Notes: generated by a model not told the origin, from the letters alone. A stretch of 64,000 nucleotides of DNA from Aquipluma nitroreducens (GCF_009689585.1 NZ_AP018694.1:682001-746000), one strand, 5' to 3'; positions 1 to 8,594 are shown, numbered from the stretch's first letter. Program-made: numbers and translations.

Positions 1-928
1 GCTCAAGTCCCGATTTGGCTGTCATGGAAATAAGTTTACCAGCTTTAAATGTCAGGGTAAGTCCAACAATTTCTTTATCCTGAAAGAATTGGCGGTCAAC
101 TACAACAGTTCCTTCGGCAGTGCCCGGAACCGGCGATACATAGGCCTCTCCCGCAGGAAGAAAAACCTGCGAAGTTGCATACCCTCCCTTCAGGTCTTCA
201 ACCGAAAGAACACCATCGCTAACAATAACCTGCCGTTTCTCAATGTTCAATTTCAGGTTGGTTCCATTTGGGTTAGTCAGCACAACTTCATTTCCACCAG
301 CAAGTGTTGACTGCACCGACTTTCCGGTTGCTTCTAGTTTGGTGTAATCTACATTAACGCCTTCCCAGAACAAATCAGATAACTCCTTTAAGGTGAGGCC
401 AAACTGCCTGGCACTGGGTTCAGTCGGATAAAGTCCGTTCCCTAAATTCACGCCCTTTACGTTTCGCTTGGCGACCAAATCATTCACCGGTTCATAAGCT
501 TTGCCTCTTGCAACAAATCTCTCAGCCGGAATATCAGACAATAATCCGATGGTTTCGCCATAGTCCACGCTGATTACGGCAGTGATAAAACCAAATAGTT
601 TTAAATCAAGTTCAGGAGTTCGCGAATCATATTTTACCGGCACTTCCGTAACCCACCGCCGCGTCAACCGGTCGCTCCCGATGGTCAAAATCGGATAAGC
701 ACCTTTCTTACCCACATTGATCGCAATATCTTCCAACAATTCCAAATCGCGCATGCCTCCCGATACCAGAACAAATTCACCTTCGTGAATATTCGCACAT
801 TGGTTGACCAGTTTCTGGGCCAAAGCTTCATTTTCGGCCTTGCCCATGTCAGCCAATGGCTGTGCATTTGAAACAAATAAAAAGCTTACTAAACAAATAA
901 TAACTGCTAAAGTCTTTTTTGATTTCAT
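1..928 (-). CDS. M29-type aminopeptidase, exported, C-terminus off the window
   Basis: The gene runs off the left edge; about 309 codons are present. The protein starts with a Sec-type signal (MKSKKTLAVIICLVSFLFV, then NAQ), so it is probably periplasmic. The remainder matches the thermophilic-metalloprotease (M29) aminopeptidase fold. The most telling segment is FLPAGEAYVSPVPGTAEG at about residues 256-273, the family's PxGE metal-ligand motif with Glu near 261. M29 enzymes remove N-terminal residues using a two-metal site; the other ligands (a later Glu and His/Asp residues) would lie in the missing part. Cytoplasmic M29 enzymes are the norm, so a signal peptide is a Bacteroidota-style variation. 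The start is the ATG at 926-928. It stands alone, separated from carB by 440 bases. Confidence 0.8.
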   Translation of the reverse strand, partial: MKSKKTLAVIICLVSFLFVSNAQPLADMGKAENEALAQKLVNQCANIHEGEFVLVSGGMRDLELLEDIAINVGKKGAYPILTIGSDRLTRRWVTEVPVKYDSRTPELDLKLFGFITAVISVDYGETIGLLSDIPAERFVARGKAYEPVNDLVAKRNVKGVNLGNGLYPTEPSARQFGLTLKELSDLFWEGVNVDYTKLEATGKSVQSTLAGGNEVVLTNPNGTNLKLNIEKRQVIVSDGVLSVEDLKGGYATSQVFLPAGEAYVSPVPGTAEGTVVVDRQFFQDKEIVGLTLTFKAGKLISMTAKSGLE

Positions 929-1280
929 ACGATTTTCTCCTTTGCTTTTAAAACATTGAAATACTTCATGTAGATTTCTGTGTTGACGAAATAGAATAAT
1001 TGCGAGGAAATATTGAAGATTATCGGAGAGTTTACCGTTTATCAAACGGTACTGAATCCATTTGGAATTCGCTTTCTTCAGGCTTTAAAGCCAGTTCAGA
1101 AAATCCAACTGAGTTGCAGAAATAATTCAGTTGTCAGGCATCCATTTTAAGAGTATCTGACAAAAAAAATCGTGTTCTTTGCAAGGCATCTTAAATCAGA
1201 TAACAACAACAAAACCAAATAGTTTACAGGGAGCTGAAATATAAAAATTTGAATCAATCCCAGAAATCGATAAAAGAAAA

Positions 1281-1310
1281 AAGGTCATCCCGATTTTTCA
1301 GGATGACCTT
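1281..1310 (-). terminator. Rho-independent terminator after carB
   Basis: A perfect 10-bp stem AAGGTCATCC / GGATGACCTT with a 10-nt loop. Read on the minus strand it is followed by TTTTCTTTTA, a normal U-tract. It lies about 60 bases past the carB stop and closes the carA-carB unit. The rest of the 440-base gap (929-1368) holds only the palindrome at 1323-1352 and AT-rich sequence. Confidence 0.85.
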
Positions 1311-1322
1311 TGTATTTTGTTT

Positions 1323-1352
1323 TGTAGAGACGTTGCATGCAACGTCTCTACA
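1323..1352. repeat. Perfect 30-bp palindrome
   Basis: The 15-mer TGTAGAGACGTTGCA is followed immediately by its exact reverse complement, with no loop, between the carB stop and its terminator. Closely similar GTAGAGACG...CGTCTCTAC palindromes are, to my recollection, dispersed repeats in cyanobacterial and Bacteroidota genomes. Only one copy is present here. Confidence 0.75.
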
Positions 1353-1368
1353 CGGATTCTGTGATAAA

Positions 1369-4300
1369 TTAATCTTTGTATTCGTCCCAGCTTTTAATCG
1401 ACAAATCTTCAATTCCGTATTTGCAGAAAGCATAAATAAACGCACTTGCAACACGGGCATTGGTGATGAGCGGAATGCTATAATCGATCGCACTGCGGCG
1501 AATGGTGTATCCGTTGGTGATTTCACGGGTAGTATGATCTTTCGGAATATTGATCACCAGATCAATTTTCTTGTCCTTGATGTATTCCAGTGTATTCGGA
1601 TGTTTGTCGGTTTCGTCAGGCCAGTACAAACGAGTCGATGCAATGCCGTTATCAGCCAGGAACTGCTGTGTTCCGCCAGTTGCAAAAAGGTTAAATCCGC
1701 GTTCCGACAACATTCTGGCGCTTGCCAGCAATTCGATTTTCGAGCGGGTTTCTCCCGAAGAAATCAGAATGTTTTTCTTCGGAATGGAATAACCAACAGA
1801 AAGCATCGATTTCAAAATGGCTTCGTAGTAATTTTCACCGATGCAACCTACTTCGCCGGTCGACGACATGTCAACCCCCAAAACGGGGTCAGCATTCAGC
1901 AGACGGGCAAAGGAGAATTGAGCGGCTTTCACGCCCACATAATCCAGTTCGAACAGCGATTTGTCAGGAGTCTGGAACGGGGCATCGAGCATAACCTGAG
2001 TCGCAATTTCAATCAGGTTGTATTTCATCACCTTCGACACAAACGGGAAACTACGCGATGCCCGAAGATTACATTCAATCACTTTGATGTCATTATCCTT
2101 TGCCAGCAGCTGCATGTTGAAAGGCCCGGAAATGTTGAGTTCCTTGGCAATCTGACGTGCAATCTTTTTAATACGACGAATCGTTTCAACATATAATTTC
2201 TGCGGAGGAAAAACGATGGTTGCATCGCCCGAATGAACTCCGGCAAATTCAACGTGTTCCGAAATCGCATAAGCCACCACTTCGCCATTTTTAGCCACGG
2301 CATCAATCTCGATTTCTTTCGCCTGCTCAATAAATTCTGAAACCACAACCGGATGTTCTTTCGACACATTGGCGGCCAAAGTCAGGAAATGCTGCAACTG
2401 ATCTTTATTCGAAACCACGTTCATTGCTGCTCCTGAAAGCACATATGATGGACGAATCAACACCGGGAAACCTACTTCATCAACAAACGTGTAAATGTCT
2501 TCAATACTTGTTAATTCAGACCAACGTGGCTGATCGATGCCAATTTTATCGCATAACGAACTGAATTTTTGGCGGTCTTCGGCACGGTCGATATTCAATG
2601 GCGATGTTCCCAAAATGGGTACATTCTGCCGGTGCAATTTCATGGCGAGGTTGTTTGGAATTTGACCTCCCATTGAGAGTACCAAGCCTTTAGGAGCTTC
2701 CAGATCAACAATATCCATCACTCGCTCGAAAGTTAGTTCGTCAAAATAAAGCCGGTCGCAAGTATCGTAATCAGTACTCACAGTCTCCGGATTGTAATTG
2801 ATCATGATTGAACGGTAACCTTCTTTGTGAATGGTGGTAATCGCATTTACGCTACACCAGTCGAACTCAACCGAACTCCCGATACGGTAAGCGCCAGAAC
2901 CCAAAACAATCACCGATTTATCATCGTGCTGAAATTCCACATCGTGTTCGTTTCCGTTGTAAGTCAGGTACAGGTAATTGGTTTGTGCCGGATATTCACC
3001 TGCCAGCGTATCAATTTGCTTAACCGAAGGCAGAATGTTTTTGCTTTTACGCCAGTCACGTACCGTAAGCAAATCCTGATTAATCGCTTTGTTCGACGAC
3101 TTCAGCACCAAACGGGCAATCTGGAAATCGGAATATCCTTCTTTTTTAGCCTGAAGCAATAATGAATCGTCCAATGCAGGAAGTGAATTTACTGCTTCAA
3201 GTTTATTTTTTGTGACATGAATGTTCTGTAATTTTTGCAGGAACCAACGGTCGATCTTGGTTTTTTCGTAAATATCATCCACCGAATAACCTTTATTGAA
3301 AGCCTCGGCAATCGCGAAGATTCTGCGATCTGTAGGGTGAATCAGTTCCTCATCAATCTGCTCAATAGTAATTTCTTCTTTGTTGGCTACAAAACCATGC
3401 ATTCCGATTCCAACCATCCGGATACCTTTCTGAATGGCTTCTTCGAAAGAGCGACCAATCGACATGATTTCGCCCACCGACTTCATCGAACTCCCAAGGT
3501 TTTTCGATACTCCGGAAAATTTATTTAAGTCCCAGCGTGGAATTTTACAAACAATATAGTCGAGTGCAGGCTCGAAAGCTGCTGTAGTCACTTTGGTTAC
3601 CTGATTATTCAGTTGATGCAAGCCGTAGCCCAGCCCTAATTTGGCAGCCACAAAAGCCAGTGGATAACCAGTTGCTTTCGATGCCAGCGCTGAAGAGCGC
3701 GACAGACGGGCGTTTACCTCAATCACGCGGTAATCTTCAGAGTGCGGATCGAGTGCATATTGTACGTTACACTCGCCTACGATTCCGATGTGACGGATAA
3801 TCTTGATGGCCAGTGCACGCAACTTGTGGTATTCTGAATTCGATAAGGTTTGCGATGGAGCAACCACGATACTTTCGCCGGTATGAATTCCCAGCGGATC
3901 GAAGTTTTCCATGTTACACACCGTGATACAGTTGTTGAACCTGTCGCGAACAACTTCGTATTCAACTTCTTTCCAGCCTTTGATAGACTCTTCAACCAAA
4001 ATCTGAGGCGAATACGTGAATGCTTTTGATGCCAGCGATTCCAGTTCTTCGTCGTTGGCACAGAAACCGCTTCCCAATCCACCCAACGTATAGGCAGCCC
4101 GGATGATAATCGGATAGCCAACAATTTTAACCGCTGCGAAAGCTTCTTCCATATTCAAACAGGCAATACTTCGAGGAGTTTTCACATCGATTTCGGCCAG
4201 TTTTCCAGCAAATATTTCACGGTCTTCGGTATCGATAATCGACTGTACCGGAGTTCCAACCACTTTTACATTGTATTTTTCCAGAATTCCGCCTTTAAAA

Positions 4301-4602
4301 AGTGCAACGCCGCAATTCAGCGCAGTTTGTCCACCAAAAGCCAGCAAAATGCCATCAGGTTTTTCTTTTACAATAACCTGCTCCACAAAAAACGGAGTTA
4401 CCGGAAGGAAATAAATCCGGTCGGCAATGTCTTCCGAAGTCTGGATAGTCGCAATATTCGGATTGATCAGAATGGTTTCCACATTCTCTTCCTTCAGGGC
4501 TTTCAGCGCCTGCGATCCAGAGTAGTCGAACTCACCGGCCTCACCAATTTTCAGCGCTCCTGACCCCAGTACGATTACTTTTTTAATGTCTTTATTTATC
4601 AT
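1369..4602 (-). CDS. carB: Carbamoyl-phosphate synthase large chain
   Basis: Makes carbamoyl phosphate from ammonia (from CarA), bicarbonate and two ATP, for arginine and pyrimidine synthesis. About 1077 residues, the normal length. Two homologous ATP-grasp halves are visible: the first starts KKVIVLGSGALKIGEAGEF, the second near residue 560 with KSVIVLGSGAYRIGSSVEF. The C-terminal regulatory MGS-like domain runs from about 935 (ILISSGETRSKIELLASA, LFATGGTQQFL). I start it at the ATG at 4600-4602 (MINKDIKKVIV). The longer reading frame would need a TTG at 4626 and has no homologous N-terminus. It lies 80 bases downstream of carA in the same direction, separated by a short-word repeat. It is probably co-transcribed with carA and controlled by the carA leader. 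Confidence 0.97.
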   Translation of the reverse strand: MINKDIKKVIVLGSGALKIGEAGEFDYSGSQALKALKEENVETILINPNIATIQTSEDIADRIYFLPVTPFFVEQVIVKEKPDGILLAFGGQTALNCGVALFKGGILEKYNVKVVGTPVQSIIDTEDREIFAGKLAEIDVKTPRSIACLNMEEAFAAVKIVGYPIIIRAAYTLGGLGSGFCANDEELESLASKAFTYSPQILVEESIKGWKEVEYEVVRDRFNNCITVCNMENFDPLGIHTGESIVVAPSQTLSNSEYHKLRALAIKIIRHIGIVGECNVQYALDPHSEDYRVIEVNARLSRSSALASKATGYPLAFVAAKLGLGYGLHQLNNQVTKVTTAAFEPALDYIVCKIPRWDLNKFSGVSKNLGSSMKSVGEIMSIGRSFEEAIQKGIRMVGIGMHGFVANKEEITIEQIDEELIHPTDRRIFAIAEAFNKGYSVDDIYEKTKIDRWFLQKLQNIHVTKNKLEAVNSLPALDDSLLLQAKKEGYSDFQIARLVLKSSNKAINQDLLTVRDWRKSKNILPSVKQIDTLAGEYPAQTNYLYLTYNGNEHDVEFQHDDKSVIVLGSGAYRIGSSVEFDWCSVNAITTIHKEGYRSIMINYNPETVSTDYDTCDRLYFDELTFERVMDIVDLEAPKGLVLSMGGQIPNNLAMKLHRQNVPILGTSPLNIDRAEDRQKFSSLCDKIGIDQPRWSELTSIEDIYTFVDEVGFPVLIRPSYVLSGAAMNVVSNKDQLQHFLTLAANVSKEHPVVVSEFIEQAKEIEIDAVAKNGEVVAYAISEHVEFAGVHSGDATIVFPPQKLYVETIRRIKKIARQIAKELNISGPFNMQLLAKDNDIKVIECNLRASRSFPFVSKVMKYNLIEIATQVMLDAPFQTPDKSLFELDYVGVKAAQFSFARLLNADPVLGVDMSSTGEVGCIGENYYEAILKSMLSVGYSIPKKNILISSGETRSKIELLASARMLSERGFNLFATGGTQQFLADNGIASTRLYWPDETDKHPNTLEYIKDKKIDLVINIPKDHTTREITNGYTIRRSAIDYSIPLITNARVASAFIYAFCKYGIEDLSIKSWDEYKD

Positions 4603-4682
4603 GTTTCGAAAAGTTTCAAGTTTCAAATTCCAAGTTCCAGGTTTTCCGGACTCCGGTCTTCTGACTCCGGTCTTCTGACTTT
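4603..4682. repeat. Intergenic short-word tandem repeat between carA and carB
   Basis: The whole 80-base carA-carB gap is low-complexity. It holds two copies of the 14-mer ACTCCGGTCTTCTG (4650-4663, 4664-4677) next to reiterated TTTCAAGTTTCAAATTCCAAG-like words. Similar but unrelated words fill the argC-argD and argF'-argB gaps, and a related AACTTGGAACATGAAACTTG block lies near 32400. Confidence 0.7.
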
Positions 4683-5774
4683 TTACTTCTTATTCTTTTT
4701 GTATTCAATCACATTATTCATGAAATCGTCGAATAAAAACTCGGTGTCAACTGGTCCGCTGGCGGCTTCAGGATGGAACTGAGTCGAGAAGAACGGTTTG
4801 GTTTTGTGGCGGATTCCTTCGTTGGTTTGATCGTTTACGTTGGTAAACAGCGGTTCCCAATCGGCAGGCAATGTTTTGGTATCAACCGCAAATCCGTGAT
4901 TCTGCGAAGTGATAAAACAACGGTCGGTTCCCTGCAACAATACCGGTTGGTTGTGGCTTCGGTGACCAAATTTCAACTTATAAGTTTCAGCTCCGGCAGC
5001 ACGTGCCAGCAACTGGTTTCCGAGGCAAATACCCATGATTGGCTTTTCGGCATCCATCGTTTTGCGTATGTTTTCAACCGTGGCATCGCACAAAGCAGGG
5101 TCGCCAGGACCATTCGAAAGGAAGATACCGTCAAAATCTTCGTTGTTGAAATCGTAATCCCAAGGCACAACGATTACAGTTGCATTTCGTTTGATCAAAC
5201 AGCGAATGATGTTGTATTTCACTCCACAGTCAACCAGAACGATGCGGTGCTCTCCATTTCCATAGACTTCGACTTTATCAGTGCTTGCAATCGCAACCAG
5301 ATTTTCCTGATTCGGATCGTAAAAATCGATCACCTCATCGTCGAACTCAATTTTGCCAAGCAATGAACCTTTTACACGGATAATCTTGGTCAGCGCACGG
5401 GTATCGATTCCAAATAAACCAGGCACTTTTTGCTCTTTCAGCCAATCGCCCAGACTCTTGATGGCGTTCCAGTGGCTATATTCAAACGAATAATCCGAAA
5501 CAATTAAACCCGTAATGTGAATCTTGTTTGACTCATAAAATTCATACAGATTTTCCTCTTTCGAGTCACTTGGCACACCATAATTTCCAATCAATGGGAA
5601 GGTTGAGACAAGGATCTGGCCCGTATATGAAGGATCTGTTAAACTTTCCGGATAACCAGTCATAGCGGTGTAAAAAACGACTTCTCCAGCTACCGACTTT
5701 TCATATCCGAACGACTTTCCTTCAAAAGTTGTCCCGTCTTCAAGAATCAATCTGACTTTTCTAAGTTGTGTCAT
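4683..5774 (-). CDS. carA: Carbamoyl-phosphate synthase small chain (glutamine amidotransferase)
   Basis: Hydrolyses glutamine and channels ammonia to CarB. 363 residues, normal length. The N-terminal CarA-specific domain (VRLILEDGTTFEGKSFG, FYTAMTGYPESLTDPSYTG) is followed by a class I amidotransferase. The catalytic Cys is in MGICLGNQLLARAAG at about residue 250. The matching motifs are LKFGHRSHNQPV, SQNHGFAVD and the His/Glu pair in STQFHPEAASGP. The start is the ATG at 5772-5774. A terminator-like hairpin ends about 20 bases upstream, so expression may be attenuated. The gene diverges from argR across 243 bases that contain an ARG-box pair. Confidence 0.97.
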   Translation of the reverse strand: MTQLRKVRLILEDGTTFEGKSFGYEKSVAGEVVFYTAMTGYPESLTDPSYTGQILVSTFPLIGNYGVPSDSKEENLYEFYESNKIHITGLIVSDYSFEYSHWNAIKSLGDWLKEQKVPGLFGIDTRALTKIIRVKGSLLGKIEFDDEVIDFYDPNQENLVAIASTDKVEVYGNGEHRIVLVDCGVKYNIIRCLIKRNATVIVVPWDYDFNNEDFDGIFLSNGPGDPALCDATVENIRKTMDAEKPIMGICLGNQLLARAAGAETYKLKFGHRSHNQPVLLQGTDRCFITSQNHGFAVDTKTLPADWEPLFTNVNDQTNEGIRHKTKPFFSTQFHPEAASGPVDTEFLFDDFMNNVIEYKKNKK

Positions 5775-5791
5775 CGTTGCAATGCTAAATA

Positions 5792-5833
5792 TTAAAAAAA
5801 ATGCGTTTGGCTACGGCTGTAGGGCAAACGCAT
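5792..5833 (-). terminator. Leader terminator/attenuator-like hairpin before carA, with a 13-codon ORF inside
   Basis: On the minus strand ATGCGTTTG pairs with CAAACGCAT, with an inner CTAC/GTAG stem, followed by eight T. This is a textbook intrinsic terminator, yet it sits upstream of the carA start codon rather than after a gene. The same bases form an ORF ATG...TAA encoding MRLPYSRSQTHFF, with two CGT (Arg) codons. A ribosome on it would melt the stem. Hairpins of this wording may also be a dispersed Bacteroidota repeat, so gene-specific attenuation is an inference. Confidence 0.6.
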
Positions 5834-5978
5834 GGTTGTTATTTCGTAAACAAACTTCTTTCCTATGTATCTTCGGATTTTCAACCCGATACTTTTCAAG
5901 TTTCAATTCGTTTGTGTGTTTTAATTCTGCTACAAAAATAGATATTATTTTCTGAAAAAAAAGCTTGCAATTAATATT

Positions 5979-6017
5979 TTTGCATATTTTTGCATCAGAA
6001 ATGTATAAATATTCAAA
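5979..6017 (+). promoter_or_regulatory. Tandem ARG-box-like operators at argR
   Basis: Two 14-mers, TGCATATTTTTGCA (5981-5994) and TGTATAAATATTCA (6002-6015), both fit TGNAT-WWWW-WTNCA, which resembles the known ArgR half-site layout TGAAT-N4-ATTCA. They start exactly 21 bp apart, the spacing of classical paired 18-bp ARG boxes with a 3-bp gap. The second ends 2 bases before the argR start codon. The simplest reading is ArgR autorepression of argR and its downstream genes, possibly also of divergent carA. Confidence 0.65.
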
Positions 6018-6500
6018 ATGAAGAATCGCACAAAAAGACAGCTTGCCATTAAACAGGCAATTCTTAATGGCCGGATCAGCAGTCAGGATGAGCTTTTGCA
6101 CATCATGAAAGATCAGGGTTATGAATTGACTCAGGCAACCTTATCGCGGGATTTAAAAATTTTGAAAGTTGCAAAAGTCTCCGATCAGGCTTTGGGCTAT
6201 GTATATGTTATTCCTGAGGGTGCAAATACCGAAAATCAACGTGAAAATTCGCGCATCAATTTCCTGGCCGATGGGTTTCGCGATTTGCAGTTCTCCGGAA
6301 ATATGGCAGTAATAAAAACGATGCCTGGTTACGCTAGTAGTATTGCTGTTGTAATCGACAATGCCGAGCCATACGAAATCATAGGAACCATTGCCGGCGA
6401 CGATACCATACTGCTCATCATGCGCGAAGGAGTTACGCAAAGCGACATGATCAACAGTCTGATTTTGATTATGCCAAAACTGGAAGATAAACTGGGTTAA
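6018..6500 (+). CDS. argR: Arginine repressor ArgR
   Basis: 160 residues, typical for hexameric ArgR. The N-terminal winged helix (residues about 1-70) has the characteristic recognition segment LTQATLSRDLKILKVAKV. The C-terminal arginine-binding/oligomerisation domain has the family signature EIIGTIAGDDTILLIMRE, with the GDD motif that contacts arginine. It should sense L-arginine and control the adjacent biosynthetic genes. It is the first gene of the rightward run and has a tandem ARG-box-like site just before its start. This argR-GNAT-argG-argC-argD-proC order is, to my knowledge, common in Bacteroidota. Confidence 0.95.
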   Translation: MKNRTKRQLAIKQAILNGRISSQDELLHIMKDQGYELTQATLSRDLKILKVAKVSDQALGYVYVIPEGANTENQRENSRINFLADGFRDLQFSGNMAVIKTMPGYASSIAVVIDNAEPYEIIGTIAGDDTILLIMREGVTQSDMINSLILIMPKLEDKLG

Positions 6501-6612
6501 GAAAGAGATAGCAGTTAACAAGAAAGTCAACTATTAAAAACAAAATACAGGAAAGAAAAAGATTTGTGAGGATTTTGAAATTCCTGAAAACAAAAATTTA
6601 TCAACAACAAAA

Positions 6613-7296
6613 ATGAAAGATTTAAAAAATATTCAAGTTTTCGTGGCCACTGAAGAGCACCTCAAATATGTTGACGAGGTGAACGATGCCATCGATATTG
6701 CTTCAAAAGAGCGCGGAACCGGTATTGCCCGTCGTACACACGAATACATTGCCGACAAAATGCTACAAGGCAAGGCGATTATTGCCCTCGAAAACGGCGT
6801 AACTTTTGCCGGATTCTGTTACGTAGAAACATGGGGCGCCAAAAGCTTTGTGGCCAACTCGGGATTGATCGTCGTGAAAGAATTCAGGGGAATCGGACTT
6901 GCAACTGAAATCAAACGTAAAGCATTTTCTCTTTCAAGACAGCTGTACCCCAACTCCAAAATCTTTGGGCTGACTACTGGCTTGGCTGTAATGAAGATTA
7001 ATCATGAATTGGGCTACCGTCCGGTTACTTTTTCGGAATTGACTGACGATGATGTTTTCTGGAACGGATGCAAAAGTTGTGTGAATCACGATATTCTGGA
7101 GCGTACAGGCAGAAGCAAATGTCTTTGTACAGGAATGTTATTCGATCCGGCATGGGAACAGGCCAAGAAACCCGAAGAAAAAAAGCAAAATGGTGGCTGG
7201 GCAATTAAAGGAACGTTGCTCGATATCATCAATAAATTAAAACCAAATAAGAACGGAACTCAACCAAAAGAAGGTCGAAAATTTTTCATTTTTTAA
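6613..7296 (+). CDS. GNAT acyltransferase, probable N-succinyl/acetyl-glutamate synthase
   Basis: 227 residues with a GNAT core. The acyl-CoA pyrophosphate loop is VKEFRGIGLATEIKRKAF at about residues 95-112. No amino-acid-kinase domain is attached, so it is not a classical bifunctional ArgA. It lies between argR and argG, and no other first-step enzyme of the arginine pathway is present in the window. The downstream transcarbamylase is of the N-succinylornithine type. I therefore infer that it acylates glutamate, probably with succinyl-CoA. The C-terminal part is unusual: GCKSCVNHD and SKCLCTG carry four Cys that could bind a metal. The function is inferred from context; the GNAT fold is well supported. 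Confidence 0.7.
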   Translation: MKDLKNIQVFVATEEHLKYVDEVNDAIDIASKERGTGIARRTHEYIADKMLQGKAIIALENGVTFAGFCYVETWGAKSFVANSGLIVVKEFRGIGLATEIKRKAFSLSRQLYPNSKIFGLTTGLAVMKINHELGYRPVTFSELTDDDVFWNGCKSCVNHDILERTGRSKCLCTGMLFDPAWEQAKKPEEKKQNGGWAIKGTLLDIINKLKPNKNGTQPKEGRKFFIF

Positions 7297-7352
7297 GTTA
7301 TTGACCACAAAACGGATGGTTATTCTCGTAAATTCAAAACTTTGCTTTTTTT

Positions 7353-7388
7353 AAGCCTCCCCTTTAGGGGGAAGTTTGGAGGGGGCTT
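7353..7388. repeat. Hairpin repeat between GNAT gene and argG
   Basis: AAGCCTCCCC (7353-7362) faces GGAGGGGGCTT (7378-7388), with an inner CCCC/GGGG pairing, flanked by T- and A-runs. It looks like the CCTCCCC...GGGGAGG intergenic elements frequent in Bacteroidota. A related CCCTCC...GGAAGGGGG motif lies at about 12895-12930 before proA. It may act as a weak terminator or processing site inside the operon. Confidence 0.55.
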
Positions 7389-7400
7389 TAAAATATAGTC

Positions 7401-8594
7401 ATGAAAGAAAAAGTAGTTTTAGCATTTAGCGGAGGTTTAGATACTTCGTATTGCGCCAAATACCTGTCGGTAGAAAAAAATCTGGAAGTTTACACTGCCA
7501 TTGCAAACACTGGCGGATTCAGTCAGGCAGAACTGGATGCCATTGAGAAAAAAGCCTACAATCTTGGGGCAGTCAAACATGTTGCTTTAGATGTCACCGA
7601 CACCTATTACGAAAAAAGTATCAAATACATGGTTTTCGGAAATGTTCTCCGAAACAATACCTATCCCATATCGGTAAGTTCTGAGCGTGTATTTCAGGCC
7701 ATTGCCATTATTGAATATGCCAAGCAAATTGGCGCCAAATATGTAGCTCACGGAAGTACCGGCGCAGGAAATGATCAGGTTCGTTTCGATTTAACCTTCC
7801 AGATTTTGGCTCCTGAAATCGGTATCCTCACTCCTACCCGCGACCTCGAACTCAGCCGTCAGGAAGAAATTGATTACCTGAAAGCGCATGGCGTTGAAGC
7901 CGACTGGAAAAAGATGGATTACTCCATCAACAAAGGACTATGGGGAACAAGTATCGGTGGAAAAGAAACCCTGAAATCGAACAAAACTCTTCCTGAAGAA
8001 GCTTATCCATCGCAATTGACCGAAACCGAAGAAAAAGAAATTACGCTCGATTATATTGCTGGCGAATTAAAAGGTGTGAATGGCGAGATTTTCGAAAATC
8101 CGGTAAATGCAATTCGTGCCTTGGAAGCTGTAGCATCTCCATACGCTGTTGGCCGTGATATGCACATTGGCGACACGATTATCGGGATAAAAGGCCGCGT
8201 AGGTTTTGAAGCCGCTGCGCCAATTATCGCGATAAAAGCACACCAGATGCTCGAAAAACACACACTCACCAAATGGCAGCAATACTGGAAAGAACAACTG
8301 GGCAACTGGTACGGAATGTTCCTTCACGAAGCTTTGTATTTTGAACCAGTAATGCGCGACATCGAGAAATTCCTCGAAAATTCGCAGCAAACCGTTACCG
8401 GAAAAGTGATTGTGAAATTAAAACCTTACAATTTTGTTCTGGTTGGTGTTGAATCAGATCACGATTTAATGCGCTCTGAATTTGGTGAATATGGCGAGAA
8501 AAACTCTGCCTGGACTGCCGACGATGTGAAAGGCTTTACTAAAGTGCTTTCAACTTCGCTGAAGATTCACAATTCAGTGAACCATTCATTTTAA
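7401..8594 (+). CDS. argG: Argininosuccinate synthase
   Basis: Condenses citrulline and aspartate with ATP to argininosuccinate. 397 residues, normal size. The PP-loop SGGLDTSYCAKYL is at residues 10-22. Other recognisable parts are YVAHGSTGAGNDQVRFDLTF near 115 (AHGxTGxGNDQ substrate loop), the ELSRQEEIDYL stretch and DYSINKGLWGTSIGGKE. The C-terminal helical arm (FGEYGEKNSAW) is intact. It follows the GNAT gene by 104 bases that contain a hairpin repeat. The product feeds argininosuccinate lyase, which is not in this window. Confidence 0.96.
   Translation: MKEKVVLAFSGGLDTSYCAKYLSVEKNLEVYTAIANTGGFSQAELDAIEKKAYNLGAVKHVALDVTDTYYEKSIKYMVFGNVLRNNTYPISVSSERVFQAIAIIEYAKQIGAKYVAHGSTGAGNDQVRFDLTFQILAPEIGILTPTRDLELSRQEEIDYLKAHGVEADWKKMDYSINKGLWGTSIGGKETLKSNKTLPEEAYPSQLTETEEKEITLDYIAGELKGVNGEIFENPVNAIRALEAVASPYAVGRDMHIGDTIIGIKGRVGFEAAAPIIAIKAHQMLEKHTLTKWQQYWKEQLGNWYGMFLHEALYFEPVMRDIEKFLENSQQTVTGKVIVKLKPYNFVLVGVESDHDLMRSEFGEYGEKNSAWTADDVKGFTKVLSTSLKIHNSVNHSF

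Noticed and set aside
1249-2196. 315-codon rightward frame opposite carB
   Set aside because: It lies entirely over the carB C-terminal coding region and its spacer, in the complementary frame; the composition is that of an antisense shadow.
5811-6101. 96-codon leftward frame across the carA-argR gap
   Set aside because: It overlaps the argR start, the ARG-box pair and the leader hairpin; no homology is visible. The 13-codon mini-ORF in another frame is the more interesting possibility there.
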